Shown here: one piece after another, positions 34,675 to 44,924 of the stretch
Layout of the letters: the number at the start of each line of letters is the position of its first letter
How positions within the stretch are numbered: position 1 is the stretch's first letter
DNA from: Flavobacteriales bacterium
GTDB taxonomy: Bacteria; Bacteroidota; Bacteroidia; Flavobacteriales_F; PHOS-HE28
Assembly (NCBI GenBank): GCA_016718655.1
Contig: JADKCV010000007.1
Coordinates: 62,001-126,000 of the forward strand
Direction of reading: 5' to 3'
DNA: 64,000 nt
Notes under the pieces: model-generated
Seen by the model: the letters and a program-made list of their open reading frames with translations, nothing else
The model's database searches: none
Told to the model about the DNA's origin: nothing
Program-made: the position numbers and the translations under genes

Positions 34675-34773
34675 GGGGCGAAGTTCGGCGCTTCGCGGCC
34701 TTGATACGCCCGTTCTTGTTGCCCGCGTTGTACAGTGGATAAGGTGTTCCGGTGGTTCTGCGTATAGGACAGG

Positions 34774-34781
34774 TACTTTTG
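34774..34781 (+). promoter_or_regulatory. -7 box TACTTTTG of truA
   Basis: An exact TAnnTTTG match, 14 bases before the truA ATG. Confidence 0.5.
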
Positions 34782-34795
34782 CAGCCCCTTTCCGC

Positions 34796-35587
34796 ATGGA
34801 GATCCAACCCCGTTACTTTCTTGAGCTCGCCTACAATGGCACTGCCTACCGGGGCTGGCAGCGGCAGTTGGCGGCTGCCAGTGTGCAGGCCGAGGTGGAA
34901 AGGGCACTCCAGTTCGCATTGCAACAGCATAAGGTGAATGCGATCGGCTGTGGCCGTACCGACACAGGGGTGCATGCCTCGCGGTACTACGTCCATTTCG
35001 ACGGTCCGACCGACCGGGTGCTCGATGATCGTTTCGTTTACAGTCTGAATAGCCTGTTGCCCAAGGACATCGCTATCTACCGGATCATTCCTGTGCCGGA
35101 CAAGGCCCATGCCCGGTTCAGCGCCACCGAACGTGGTTATGCCTACCGCATCCACATCCGCAAGGACCCCTTCCTTCAGCACCGGTCGCACCAGTTGCAT
35201 CCGCCGCTTGTTCTGGAGGACATGAACGAAGCCTGCAAGGTCTTGCTGGGCCGCCAGGACTTCTCCAGTTTCTGCAAGGCCGGCAGCGACGTGAAGACGA
35301 TGCTCTGTGAGGTGCGCCATGCCGAGTGGGTGCACGTGGAGAACGGTTACCTCTTCCGGATCAAGGCCGATCGCTTCCTGCGCAACATGGTGAGGGCCGT
35401 GGTGGGTACCAGCATCCGCATCGGCAAGGGCTATAAGCCGGTGGCGCACATGGCCGACGTCATCGCCGCACGAGACCGCCATGCAGCCGGGAAGTCGGCA
35501 CCGGCTTGCGGCCTGTATCTGGAGCATGTCTCTTATCCGTTCATTCCGGAGGACCACGCTCCACTCAACACCGGGTTGAGCACATGA
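34796..35587 (+). CDS. truA: tRNA pseudouridine(38-40) synthase TruA
   Basis: A 263-residue protein from the ATG at 34796 (MEIQPRYFLELAYNGTAYRG). The catalytic Asp lies in CGRTDTGVHASRYYVHF, and the family stretches ARFSATERGYAYRIH and FLRNMVRAVVGT are intact. It modifies U38-U40 in the anticodon stem of several tRNAs. The stop overlaps the ATG of the following ABC exporter (ATGA at 35584-35587), so translation is coupled. Confidence 0.95.
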   Translation: MEIQPRYFLELAYNGTAYRGWQRQLAAASVQAEVERALQFALQQHKVNAIGCGRTDTGVHASRYYVHFDGPTDRVLDDRFVYSLNSLLPKDIAIYRIIPVPDKAHARFSATERGYAYRIHIRKDPFLQHRSHQLHPPLVLEDMNEACKVLLGRQDFSSFCKAGSDVKTMLCEVRHAEWVHVENGYLFRIKADRFLRNMVRAVVGTSIRIGKGYKPVAHMADVIAARDRHAAGKSAPACGLYLEHVSYPFIPEDHAPLNTGLST

Positions 35588-37336
35588 GCAACCCAACGCC
35601 CCAGGGTAAAGCCTTTGATAGGAAACTATTCGGACGGGTATTCGCCTTCACGAAGCCCTACCGTAAAGTGTTCTGGGTCACCTTCGTGCTGACCATACTT
35701 TTAGCCATACTAGGGGTGATCAGACCCCTACTGATGGGCGATATGATCGATGATCATGCCCTGCTGGGTGATGCGAAAGGTCTCCTGTACATCGCGTTGG
35801 TTGTGAGCGCACTGTTGGTGGCGGAGACATTGGTCCAATTCTACCAGGCCTACTGGACCGCTTGGCTCGGTCAGGCCGTGACGTTCGACCTGCGGCAGAA
35901 GCTCTATGCCAAAGTGATGGGCTTCAAGCTGCGCTACTTCGACCGTACACCGATCGGCACCCTGGTCACTCGCGTGATCAGCGACATCGAGACCATCGAC
36001 GACATCTTCTCCCAAGGCTTGCTGATGATCATGGGCGACATCCTGAAGCTGGTGGTGGTGGTCGTGGTCATGTTCGTGGTGAATTGGAAGTTGGCCTTGC
36101 TGAGCATGATCCCCATACCCGCTCTTGCTTTGGAGCACCAACATCTTCAAGAACAGCATCCAGAAGAGCTTTCAGGATGTGCGTACCCAAGTGGCCAGGC
36201 TGAACGCCTTCGTACAGGAGCACATCCAGGGTATGTCCGTGGTCCAGATCTTCGGACGGGAAGCACAGGAATATCGCAAGTTCCAGGCCATCAACCGCGA
36301 ACATCGCAAAGCGCACATCCGCAGTGTACTGGCCTACAGCATCTTTTTTCCGGTGGTTGAGATCCTCAGTGCCATCTCGCTCAGTTTCCTGGTGTGGTGG
36401 GGTGTGCGCGATGTGCTTGCCGGCGTGGCCACGGTGGGTGACATCTTCGCCTATATACTCTTCATCAATATGCTCTTTCGCCCGATCCGTCAATTGGCTG
36501 ATCGGTTCAATGTTTTGCAGATGGGAATGGTGGGCAGTGACCGTGTCTTCAAGGTGCTGGACACCGAAGCCCACATTCCGGACGAAGGTGGTTTCCCCAC
36601 CCATGACCTCCGGGGGGAGATCCGGTTCGATGGGCTGTGGTTCGCCTACGAGGACGCGGATTTCGTACTGAAGGACATATCGTTCCAAGTAAAGGCTGGC
36701 ACTACCGTGGCCTTGGTAGGTGCCACGGGCTCTGGCAAGAGCTCTGTGATCAATGTGCTGAGTCGTGCCTACGAGTTCCAGAAAGGCACGGTCCTGTTGG
36801 ATGGGCGCGATATCCGTGACTACGCACAACGAGAGCTCAGGCGCAGCATCTCGGTGGTCCTTCAGGATGTCTTCCTGTTCAGCGATACAGTGCACAACAA
36901 CATCACCTTGAACGACCCATCCATCTCACGGGAGGCTGTGATGGCTGCTGCCAAGGAGGTGGGTGCACACGAGTTCATCATCCGGTTGCCACAAGGGTAT
37001 GATACCGAGGTGCGCGAACGAGGGAGCATTCTTAGTGTGGGGCAACGGCAGCTCATCTCCTTCATCCGTGCTTGTGTGCATAACCCGCGTGTCCTTGTTC
37101 TTGACGAGGCCACCAGCAGTGTGGACAGTATGAGCGAGCAACTGATCCAACAAGCCACAGAACGTATCACCAAAGGCAGGACGAGTATCGTGATCGCCCA
37201 TCGACTGAGCACCATCCAGAACGCGGACCAGATCCTCGTACTCGATAAGGGACGCATAGCCGAGCACGGCGATCATCAGGCGCTCCTCGCGCAGAATGGG
37301 CTCTACCGCAAGCTCTACGACCTACAGTTCCGTTAA
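35584..37336 (+). pseudogene. MsbA/MdlB-like ABC exporter, split by one frameshift
   Basis: Residues 1 to ~181 (MSNPTPQGKAFDRKLFGRVF onward) give the first four membrane helices. Near 36127 the frame shifts: removing one base from GCTCTTGCTTTGG joins IPIPAL to LWSTNIFKNSIQKSFQDVRT and restores a full ~583-residue exporter. The ATPase has Walker A GATGSGKSS, signature LSVGQRQLISF (Val for Gly, common in this subfamily) and Walker B VLVLDEATSSVD. Everything else is intact and under normal codon use, so a sequencing error or a very recent mutation is likely. Substrate unknown. Confidence 0.85.
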
Positions 37337-37388
37337 CGCGGCGGTCGAGCAACCCAAGGCGAATGTTGGCCGTCTCACTGGGGGCCTT

Positions 37389-37396
37389 TACCTTTC
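37389..37396 (+). promoter_or_regulatory. -7 box TACCTTTC of the giant T9SS gene
   Basis: TAnnTTTG-like box with one mismatch, 6 bases before the ATG at 37403. Confidence 0.45.
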
Positions 37397-37402
37397 CCTA
37401 CC

Positions 37403-40400
37403 ATGTGGCGTTCCAACTCCCTCCTTATCGCCGTTCTCGGCACCTCGCTGTTCACCGTACAAGCCCATGACCATGCCCATGAACACGGGTCGGACGGGCT
37501 TGAATTCCATGCGAACAAAGGACAATGGCCCGACCAGGTGTTGTTCCGCACTCGAACAACGGGTGGAGCGCTCTTCGTGGAACGCTCGGCTCTCACCTAC
37601 GTGGTTGCCTCCGGAGGCCCTATCCACGGCCAGCTGAGCGATCCAAACACCACGGCACCCTACAAGCAGCACGCCTACAAGGTGCATTTCGAGAATGGCC
37701 TTTCAAAAGGCCATGAAGGGTTGGAACCAAGGTCCCATCATGTGAACTATTTCCTCGGTAACGACCCTTCTGCCTGGGCCACACGGGTGGGGGTCTTTCG
37801 TGCGGTCCGGTTGCACGAGGTTTATCCCGGCATCGCTTTACATGTGGATGGCCATGACGGGTTGAAGTATGACTGGCTGCTTGCTCCGGGTGCCGCTGTC
37901 AACGATATCGTCATGCGTTTCGAGGGCCACGAGGATCTGCGTGTGGAGAATGGCCTCTTGTACATTGGAACATCTGCCGGCGAGGTGATCGAGCAACGAC
38001 CGGTCGCCTGGCAGCAAGTGAACGGAGAAAGGGTCATGGTGCCTATCAACTACCGTCTCGACCTTGACCGGCTCCGGTTCGAACTTCCGGCCGGACATGA
38101 TCCAGCGTTGCCCTTGGTCATCGATCCGGTGGTCACATTCAGTTCCTATTCAGGAAGCACAGCGGACAATTTCGGGCTTACCGCGACCTACGATGATGAA
38201 GGTCACCTGTATGCGGGCGGCAGCGCGTTCGGGTTCGGTTACCCGACCTCCTTGGGTGCAGTGCAGACCACCTTCGGTGGCGGTACCGTTGACATGGGTA
38301 TCTCCAAGTTCAGCCCCGACGGTTCCACGCTGGTCTGGAGCACATACATCGGAGGTTCAGCCAATGATATCCCGCACAGTATGGTGGTGAACAGCCAGAA
38401 CGAACTGTTCATCCTGGGAACCACCGGCTCGTTCGATCTTCCGGTGACATCGGGATGTTTCGATGCCACATTCGGCGGCGGTGCGCTACCTCCCTTCGGC
38501 GGGTCCTACGGGTTCACTTATAGTGGGGGCTCTGATATGGCGGTGATCCACCTACAGGAGGATGCCACAGCACTCATTGGATCCACCTATGTCGGTGGGT
38601 CTGGCAATGATGGATTGAACCAGTTCACTCCCTTGTTGCGCAACTATGGTGATCCGTTCCGTGGCGAGATCATCATGGACCTGGAAGAACGGCCGGTGAT
38701 CGCCACTAGTACGATCAGCGCTGACCTGTTCACGACTCCAGGTGCTCCGCAATCCGCATGGGCCGGTGGTCTTGATGCGTATATCTGTCGACTGGACCCA
38801 TCCTTGACCACCATGTTATGGGCCACTTACCACGGTGGTTCCGGCAATGATGCCGGGTTCGGGGTGCAAGTGGCCAGCAATGGTGAACTCTATGTCACCG
38901 GGGGTACGGCCAGTGCCAACCTGCCAACGGCCGGGGTGCCTTTCGCCGCTGCCTTTTCCGGCATTGTCGATGGATTCATCGCGCGGTATTCTCCTACGGG
39001 TGATGCCTTGATATCGGCCACCTTCCTCGGTACCACTTCATTCGACCAGAGTTATTTCGTGCAACTGGACACCCAGGACAATGTCTACGTCGTAGGCCAG
39101 ACCGCTGGTGCGTTCCCGGTTTCTCAGGGGGTCTATGCCAACCCCACAGGATCGCAGTTCATCCAGAAGTTCTCCGCCGACCTGTCCGCATCCATTTGGT
39201 CCACCCGGATAGGAAGCACCGGCAATGAGAACATCAGCCCTTCGGCATTCCTGGTGAGCGACTGTGGCCAGATCTACTTCAGCGGTTGGGGTGGAAGCAC
39301 GAACCCCGCGGGGGGAGGTGTCACCACCAGTTCCACTTTGGGTCTGCCTGTGACCCAGGATGCGTTCGACAGTACCACCGATGGAAGCGATTTCTACCTG
39401 ATGGTCCTCAATGCCGACGCGGAGTCGCTCGCCTACGCCACCTTCTTCGGCGGGACCGCTGCGGAACATGTGGATGGGGGCACTTCCCGATTCGATAAGG
39501 ACGGAGTGGTATACCAAGCCGTGTGTGCGGGATGTGGAGGGTTGACCTTCCCCACCACCCCAGGGGCCTACAGCACTACCAACAACAGCTTCAATTGCAA
39601 CCTGGGTGTGTTCAAGATCGATTTCGAGCAGAACGTCCAAGTGAACATCGATGCGGACGTACCTGAAGGTATCGGATGCGTGGACGACCCCGTGGTTCTC
39701 ACCGCTATCGGTACGGCCGACGAGTGGACCTGGGACCTGGGTGATGGCTCGCCGCTGGTGAGTGGCCCGAACCTTGACCATACCTATGCGGAACCCGGCA
39801 CCTATACGGTGACCCTGGTGGGGACGGCAACGGGGCTCTGTGTTGCCACGGACACCGCGTTCGCTGAGATAACCGTGGTCGCTCCCGCAGTGATGGATGC
39901 CCGATTCGATGCACTGGCCACAGGGAATTGCGATGCGTTCCAGGTCGAATTGTTCAACCTGAGCACAGGCAGTACCAACTACCTCTGGCAATTCGGCGAT
40001 GGGAACGGTTCCACTGTGACCAATCCGGTACACGACTACAACACCCCGGGTACCTACACCATTACTCTGGGATTGATCGACCCGATATGCCGGGACACCA
40101 CCTTCAGTACCCAGTCGGTGACCATTGGACTTCCCAGCTTACCGATCGATCTGGGTGAGGCTCCAAGCCTATGCGATGGTGGGTCCGTTCTGCTTGATGC
40201 CGGCGCAGGCTTCGACAGCTACGAATGGTCCACCGGAGCCATCACCTCCACATTATCCGTTGTTGCTCCCGGCACCTATTCCGTGTCGGTCTCCGACGGA
40301 TTCTGCACAGGTGGTGATACGATCATTGTGACCGGACCATTGTCCCACACATCCGTGCCCGATCTTTCCATCTGCCCTGGTGAAGAGCGGACCATTCTGC

Positions 40401-40840
40401 TTCCTGATCCCGTGACTGCCATCTTGTGGAACACGGGCAGTACATCAACTGGTTTGAGTATTGTCGATGAGGGGATCTATTGGTTCGATGCCATTGATGC
40501 TGGCGGTTGCCCATGGACGGATACGGTCGTGGTCACCATCATCGTTAACGATGTGGGGGCACCGATCATCCCGAACGTGTTCTCCCCGAATGGAGATCTT
40601 CAGAACGACCTGTACCTGGTCACCGGGGTCGACGCAGAGGAATTCGAACTGGAAGTGTACAACCGGTGGGGAATGAAGATGGTCTCCACCATCAATGTGA
40701 ACGTGGGTTGGAACGGGCGTCTGGACAATGGGTCGGAACCTGTACCGGACGGGACCTACTATTACATTCTTACCTACAAGGATGATTGTGCCCAGGTGCC
40801 TCTGACCACATTGACCGGTCACATCACGGTACTCAGGTAG
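37403..40840 (+). CDS. Giant secreted protein with SBBP-like repeats, PKD domains and T9SS type B (gliding-motility) C-terminus
   Basis: A 1145-residue protein with signal peptide MWRSNSLLIAVLGTSLFTVQ and a His-rich start to the mature part. Residues ~30-240 form the N-terminal domain found in such proteins (FHANKGQWPDQVLFRTRT). Residues ~245-760 hold beta-propeller-like SBBP repeats (STYIGGSANDIPHS, STYVGGSGNDGLNQF, ATYHGGSGNDAGFG). Two PKD domains follow (DLGDGSPLVSGPNLDHTY and QFGDGNGSTVTNPVHDY), then a gliding-motility-associated C-terminal domain with PNVFSPNGDLQNDLY and WNGRLDNGSEPVPDGTYYYI. Type B T9SS substrates are exported and released or bound to the surface; an adhesion role is plausible. 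Confidence 0.9.
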   Translation: MWRSNSLLIAVLGTSLFTVQAHDHAHEHGSDGLEFHANKGQWPDQVLFRTRTTGGALFVERSALTYVVASGGPIHGQLSDPNTTAPYKQHAYKVHFENGLSKGHEGLEPRSHHVNYFLGNDPSAWATRVGVFRAVRLHEVYPGIALHVDGHDGLKYDWLLAPGAAVNDIVMRFEGHEDLRVENGLLYIGTSAGEVIEQRPVAWQQVNGERVMVPINYRLDLDRLRFELPAGHDPALPLVIDPVVTFSSYSGSTADNFGLTATYDDEGHLYAGGSAFGFGYPTSLGAVQTTFGGGTVDMGISKFSPDGSTLVWSTYIGGSANDIPHSMVVNSQNELFILGTTGSFDLPVTSGCFDATFGGGALPPFGGSYGFTYSGGSDMAVIHLQEDATALIGSTYVGGSGNDGLNQFTPLLRNYGDPFRGEIIMDLEERPVIATSTISADLFTTPGAPQSAWAGGLDAYICRLDPSLTTMLWATYHGGSGNDAGFGVQVASNGELYVTGGTASANLPTAGVPFAAAFSGIVDGFIARYSPTGDALISATFLGTTSFDQSYFVQLDTQDNVYVVGQTAGAFPVSQGVYANPTGSQFIQKFSADLSASIWSTRIGSTGNENISPSAFLVSDCGQIYFSGWGGSTNPAGGGVTTSSTLGLPVTQDAFDSTTDGSDFYLMVLNADAESLAYATFFGGTAAEHVDGGTSRFDKDGVVYQAVCAGCGGLTFPTTPGAYSTTNNSFNCNLGVFKIDFEQNVQVNIDADVPEGIGCVDDPVVLTAIGTADEWTWDLGDGSPLVSGPNLDHTYAEPGTYTVTLVGTATGLCVATDTAFAEITVVAPAVMDARFDALATGNCDAFQVELFNLSTGSTNYLWQFGDGNGSTVTNPVHDYNTPGTYTITLGLIDPICRDTTFSTQSVTIGLPSLPIDLGEAPSLCDGGSVLLDAGAGFDSYEWSTGAITSTLSVVAPGTYSVSVSDGFCTGGDTIIVTGPLSHTSVPDLSICPGEERTILLPDPVTAILWNTGSTSTGLSIVDEGIYWFDAIDAGGCPWTDTVVVTIIVNDVGAPIIPNVFSPNGDLQNDLYLVTGVDAEEFELEVYNRWGMKMVSTINVNVGWNGRLDNGSEPVPDGTYYYILTYKDDCAQVPLTTLTGHITVLR

Positions 40841-40841
40841 T

Positions 40842-43721
40842 TCACCGCTCCAACGTGACCTTGAGGTGGTCGGCGGTGAAGGAACCCTTGATCTTGATGA
40901 GATCCTCGGGCGTCCCTGCGAAGACCAACGATCCTCCGGCATCACCGCCTTCCGGTCCCAGGTCGATGACATGATCGGCACATTTGATCACCTCGAGGTT
41001 GTGCTCGATCACCACGAGGCTGTGACCGTTGGCGATCAGCATTTGGAAGGCCTTCAGCAGTTTGGCGATATCGTGGAAGTGGAGGCCGGTAGTAGGTTCG
41101 TCGAAGATGAACAGGGTGGGCTTCACCTCTTGCCCTTTGGTAAGGAAGCTCGCCAGCTTGATACGCTGTGCTTCACCGCCTGAGAGTGTACTGCTGCTTT
41201 GTCCCAATTTCACATATCCCAGGCCCGTTTCCTGCAAGGGCAGTAATTTGGAGAGTATGCGAATGCATGCGGCCGCCTTATCTTGTTGAGCGCCAAAGAA
41301 CGTCAACGCATCATCGACGGTCATGTCCAATACCTCGGCCACATCCTTCCCTCCGAATCGTACGTCGAGTATCTCCTCCTTGAAGCGCTTGCCCTTACAC
41401 GCTTCGCAGGTCAAACTGATATCAGCCATGAACTGCATCTCGATGTGCACCTGACCTTCGCCTTGGCATACATCGCAGCGGCCTCCATCCACATTGAAGC
41501 TGAAGAAGCTCGGCTTGTACCCTCTGACCTTGGCCACATCCACTTCACTATACAGCTGGCGGATCTCATCCCAAGCCTTCACGTAGGTGACCGGATTGCT
41601 GCGGCTGCTGCGACCAATGGGGTTCTGGTCGACCATCTCCACGGCTTCGATCCGACGGAAGTCGCCCTCCAGTGCCACGTATTCACCAGGCCGTTCGCTG
41701 AAGCCTTCCAATTCCCGCTTCAGCGCGGGATAAAGGATACGTTTCACGAGGGTGGTCTTGCCGCTTCCGCTCACTCCGGTGACCACGGTGAGCATGTTCA
41801 TCGGGAAGTGGACATCGATACCCTTCAGGTTGTGTTCCGAAGCGCCGCGTAACGTGAGTTTGTCCTTCACTGGGCGACGACGGTCCGGTAGGGTGATACG
41901 TTCCCTGCCCGTGAGGTACTTCGCGGTGAGACCATCGTTCAGCTCCAACTCGGCGTGGGTCCCGGTGAAGACCACCTCACCCCCGAGCGTACCTGCCATT
42001 GGCCCCATGTCGATGATGTGGTCCGAGGCGCGCATCACGTCCTCGTCATGTTCCACCACGATCACCGTGTTCCCGAGGTCGCGAAGCTTTTTCAAAACAC
42101 CGATCAGACGTTCCGTGTCCCGTGCATGAAGACCTATGCTGGGTTCGTCCAGGATGTACATGCTACCCACCAACGAACTACCCAAGGATGTCGCCAGGTC
42201 GATGCGTTGCGTCTCTCCACCGCTCAGTGTATTGCTGCGGCGATCCAGGGTCAGGTATCCCACGCCCACATCCACCAGGTACTCCAAGCGGTTCGTGATC
42301 TCCTTCAGCAGCCGCTTGGCAATGCGTTGGTCCTGGTCGGGAAGTCGCAATTCCTTGAAGACGGCATGGCATTGGGCGATCGGCATGCGCACCAGGTCCG
42401 TGATCCGATGACCTGCCACGAGCACATAGGACGCCTCTTTGCGCAGGCGACTTCCCAAGCAGGCGGGACAGGTGGTCTTGCCACGGTAACGACTACCCAG
42501 CACACGGTATTGGATCTTGTAGCTCTTTTCCTCCACGTACTGGAAGAAACGGTCGATGCCAGCCAAACCTCGTGCACCTTTCCAGAGCAGGTTGCGTTGG
42601 TCTGCGGAAAGCTCGCGATATGGGCGGTGTATCGGGAAGTCGTGAGCCGCACAATCCCGTATGAAGTGGTCCTTCCATTCGCTGAGCTTCTCACCCCGCC
42701 AAGGAGCCACACAATCGCCATAGACGCTCAGGCTCTTGTCAGGGACCACGAGGTCGGCATCTATACCGATCACGCTTCCATATCCTTCGCACTTCGGACA
42801 AGCGCCGACCGGATCATTGAAGCTGAACAGATTGGGCGTGGGTTCCTCGAAAGTGATACCATCCGCTTCGAACGCATCACTGAACCCCATCTGCCGCCCG
42901 TTGTCGCCAAGGAGGATCAGGTTGCCCTGTCCTTCAAAGAAGGCTGTCTCTGCACTGTCGGCCACGCGACTTTCGGATTCGCTGTCACCGTGAGCGACCG
43001 TAAGCCTGTCAAGGACCAGGAACCACGTTCCCTTGAGCGCCTTCTTGCCGGTCAGGAGATCCTCGATCCGGTGGATGGCCGTACCGTCATGGACCCGCGC
43101 GAAACCCTGTTGGTGCAGGATGTCCATATGCTCACGCAACGTTCGGCCGGAAGGCAAATGGAGCGGCGCAAGCAGATAGACCGTACTCCCTTCGGGATAC
43201 ATGTTCACCCCGGCGACCACATCCTCCACGGTGTGCCGCTTCACCTCCAGTCCGCTAGCTGGTGAATAGGTACGCCCAGCGCGCGCGAAGAGCAACTTCA
43301 GGTGGTCATATACTTCCGTGCTGGTGCCCACGGTGCTCCGGGGGTTGCTGGTCATCACCTTTTGCTCAATGGCGATGGCTGGGCTGATCCCAAGGATCCG
43401 GTCCACATCCGGTTTCTCCAACCGGCCCATGAACTGACGTGCGTAACTGCTCAGGCTTTCAACATAGCGCCGCTGACCTTCAGCGAAGAGCGTATCGAAC
43501 GCCAGGCTGCTCTTGCCACTTCCGCTCAAGCCTGTGATGACGACCAGTTTCCCGCGCGGGATGTCAACACTGATGTTCTTGAGGTTGTGTACCCGAGCCC
43601 CTTGTACACGAATATGGCCTTGTTGAACACGCCGTGTTGGGTCCATGCGACGGTCGTCCGTCGTGGGTGATACTATTCCGGTGTGCTTAGGGTCAGGCAA
43701 AGGCGGCGCGAATTTAGGCAT
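40842..43721 (-). CDS. uvrA: Excinuclease ABC subunit A
   Basis: A 959-residue protein from the ATG at 43721 (MPKFAPPLPDPKHTG); an upstream in-frame start would add 56 unconserved residues. It has two ABC ATPase halves, with Walker A GLSGSGKSSLAFDTLFAEGQ and TGVSGSGKTTLVKRIL, and signatures LSGGETQRI and LSGGEAQRI. The C-terminal zinc module (CDVCQGEGQ ... CEACKGKRF) is intact. In the first zinc module only the second CxxC (CPKCEGYG) is present; the first pair is missing. UvrA scans DNA for bulky damage with UvrB in nucleotide excision repair. It is convergent with the giant T9SS gene, one base apart. Confidence 0.95.
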   Translation of the reverse strand: MPKFAPPLPDPKHTGIVSPTTDDRRMDPTRRVQQGHIRVQGARVHNLKNISVDIPRGKLVVITGLSGSGKSSLAFDTLFAEGQRRYVESLSSYARQFMGRLEKPDVDRILGISPAIAIEQKVMTSNPRSTVGTSTEVYDHLKLLFARAGRTYSPASGLEVKRHTVEDVVAGVNMYPEGSTVYLLAPLHLPSGRTLREHMDILHQQGFARVHDGTAIHRIEDLLTGKKALKGTWFLVLDRLTVAHGDSESESRVADSAETAFFEGQGNLILLGDNGRQMGFSDAFEADGITFEEPTPNLFSFNDPVGACPKCEGYGSVIGIDADLVVPDKSLSVYGDCVAPWRGEKLSEWKDHFIRDCAAHDFPIHRPYRELSADQRNLLWKGARGLAGIDRFFQYVEEKSYKIQYRVLGSRYRGKTTCPACLGSRLRKEASYVLVAGHRITDLVRMPIAQCHAVFKELRLPDQDQRIAKRLLKEITNRLEYLVDVGVGYLTLDRRSNTLSGGETQRIDLATSLGSSLVGSMYILDEPSIGLHARDTERLIGVLKKLRDLGNTVIVVEHDEDVMRASDHIIDMGPMAGTLGGEVVFTGTHAELELNDGLTAKYLTGRERITLPDRRRPVKDKLTLRGASEHNLKGIDVHFPMNMLTVVTGVSGSGKTTLVKRILYPALKRELEGFSERPGEYVALEGDFRRIEAVEMVDQNPIGRSSRSNPVTYVKAWDEIRQLYSEVDVAKVRGYKPSFFSFNVDGGRCDVCQGEGQVHIEMQFMADISLTCEACKGKRFKEEILDVRFGGKDVAEVLDMTVDDALTFFGAQQDKAAACIRILSKLLPLQETGLGYVKLGQSSSTLSGGEAQRIKLASFLTKGQEVKPTLFIFDEPTTGLHFHDIAKLLKAFQMLIANGHSLVVIEHNLEVIKCADHVIDLGPEGGDAGGSLVFAGTPEDLIKIKGSFTADHLKVTLER

Positions 43722-43951
43722 CGGTTTGCCCTGGGTGGGTGATGAAACTATCTTTGGGGTATTCCAAGGAGGGAATGTTGTCAACCCGAACAATAAGGGT
43801 CGAGCAGGCAACGTTCCTTCCACGGAAAGCGTCTGAACAACGTGGATCCTGATCGGTCTGTTCACACAGGCCTTTACCAAACACCCCAAGCCGATAGCCA
43901 GACCTCTACCCTGACAGTATTCGATCCATCACGGACCAAAAAGGGAAGGCC

Positions 43952-44563
43952 ATGCTATCCAAGATGTTTTCACCTGCCAAGGCGGGGTTGTTCACCGACC
44001 AGGAACTCGTCCATCTCTACCTTGAGGGCAGCGAGAAGGCGTTCGAGATCCTTCTGCATCGCCACAAACGCAAGGTGTGGTCCCACATTTACCTGTTGGT
44101 GCGAGACAGGGAGTTGACCGAGGACCTTTTCCAGGATGTTTTCATCAAGGTGGTCCACACCTTGAGGTCCGGGAAATACAATGAGGAAGGAAAGTTCCTT
44201 CCCTGGGTCATGCGCATCGCCCACAACCTGGTCATCGACCATTTCCGCAAGTGCAAGAAGATGCCATTGCAGCGCGGCAACGATGAACATGATGTGTTCG
44301 CGACCCTTGCACAACCGGGTAAGAACGTTGAGCAGGGTCTTGTGAATGGTCAGATCGACGAGGACGTGCGCAAGTTGATCGATCACCTGCCCGAGGAGCA
44401 GCGCGAAGTGGTGATCATGCGCACCTATTTGGGCATGAGTTTCAAGGAGATAGCCGAGCTCACCGAGGTTAGTATCAACACTGCCTTGGGAAGAATGAGG
44501 TATGCACTGATCAACATGCGGAAGATGATCAAGCAACATGACCTGGCCATGGAAAGGGCTTGA
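43952..44563 (+). CDS. ECF-type RNA polymerase sigma factor
   Basis: A 203-residue sigma-70 family protein. Region 2 spans ~20-95 (ELVHLYLEGSEKAFEILLHR, then TEDLFQDVFIKVVHTLRSG and FLPWVMRIAHNLVIDHFRKC), and region 4 spans ~140-195 (IDHLPEEQREVVIMRTYLG, then MSFKEIAELTEVSINTALGR). No anti-sigma factor gene follows; the gene is closed by a strong terminator, so control of its activity is not evident from context. Confidence 0.93.
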   Translation: MLSKMFSPAKAGLFTDQELVHLYLEGSEKAFEILLHRHKRKVWSHIYLLVRDRELTEDLFQDVFIKVVHTLRSGKYNEEGKFLPWVMRIAHNLVIDHFRKCKKMPLQRGNDEHDVFATLAQPGKNVEQGLVNGQIDEDVRKLIDHLPEEQREVVIMRTYLGMSFKEIAELTEVSINTALGRMRYALINMRKMIKQHDLAMERA

Positions 44564-44584
44564 TCGACCGGGCTGATATCACAC

Positions 44585-44620
44585 GGCACGGGGCCCATCC
44601 AGGCCCCGTGCCACTTTTTT
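44585..44620 (+). terminator. Rho-independent terminator of the sigma factor gene
   Basis: Perfect 11-base stem GGCACGGGGCC / GGCCCCGTGCC around CATCCA, followed by ACTTTTTT. Confidence 0.9.
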
Positions 44621-44687
44621 CGCAGGGGAGGCAATAGGCGGCAGAAGGGGGCGTTATCTCAACACCAAACCACAAAACCCCCTCTGC

Positions 44688-44858
44688 ATGACGCATGCTA
44701 CGCTTCGTAAGAATGGTCGTCGTAAACCCCGGAAAATGCAACCTGCCCTGGAGCCAGGCCCCCGAAATGCCTCCATCCAGTTCATTCTGGGTTATTCAAA
44801 GGCATTGAAGGTGGTGGACGCTCCCCCGATCGTGCACATCGACTTGATCCTCAATTGA
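44688..44858 (+). CDS. Small conserved protein, 56 residues
   Basis: Starts MTHATLRKNGRRKPRKMQPA and ends SIQFILGYSKALKVV followed by HIDLILN. A basic N-terminus with an ILxYSKALxV segment near the C-terminus recalls very short proteins in many Bacteroidota genomes, of unknown function. It sits alone between the terminator at 44585-44620 and the perfect hairpin at 44871-44908, as an independent unit. Codon use looks normal. Confidence 0.6.
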   Translation: MTHATLRKNGRRKPRKMQPALEPGPRNASIQFILGYSKALKVVDAPPIVHIDLILN

Positions 44859-44870
44859 CCTTCGACGCCG

Positions 44871-44908
44871 AACGAAAAGCCCCGGACCTTGGTCCGGGGC
44901 TTTTCGTT
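44871..44908. terminator. Bidirectional terminator between the small gene and the desaturase
   Basis: Perfect 18-base stem: AACGAAAAGCCCCGGACC (44871-44888), TT, and its complement (44891-44908). A/T runs flank both sides, so it can end transcription of both convergent genes. Confidence 0.88.
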
Positions 44909-44924
44909 TGCCATTGACGCCGTA

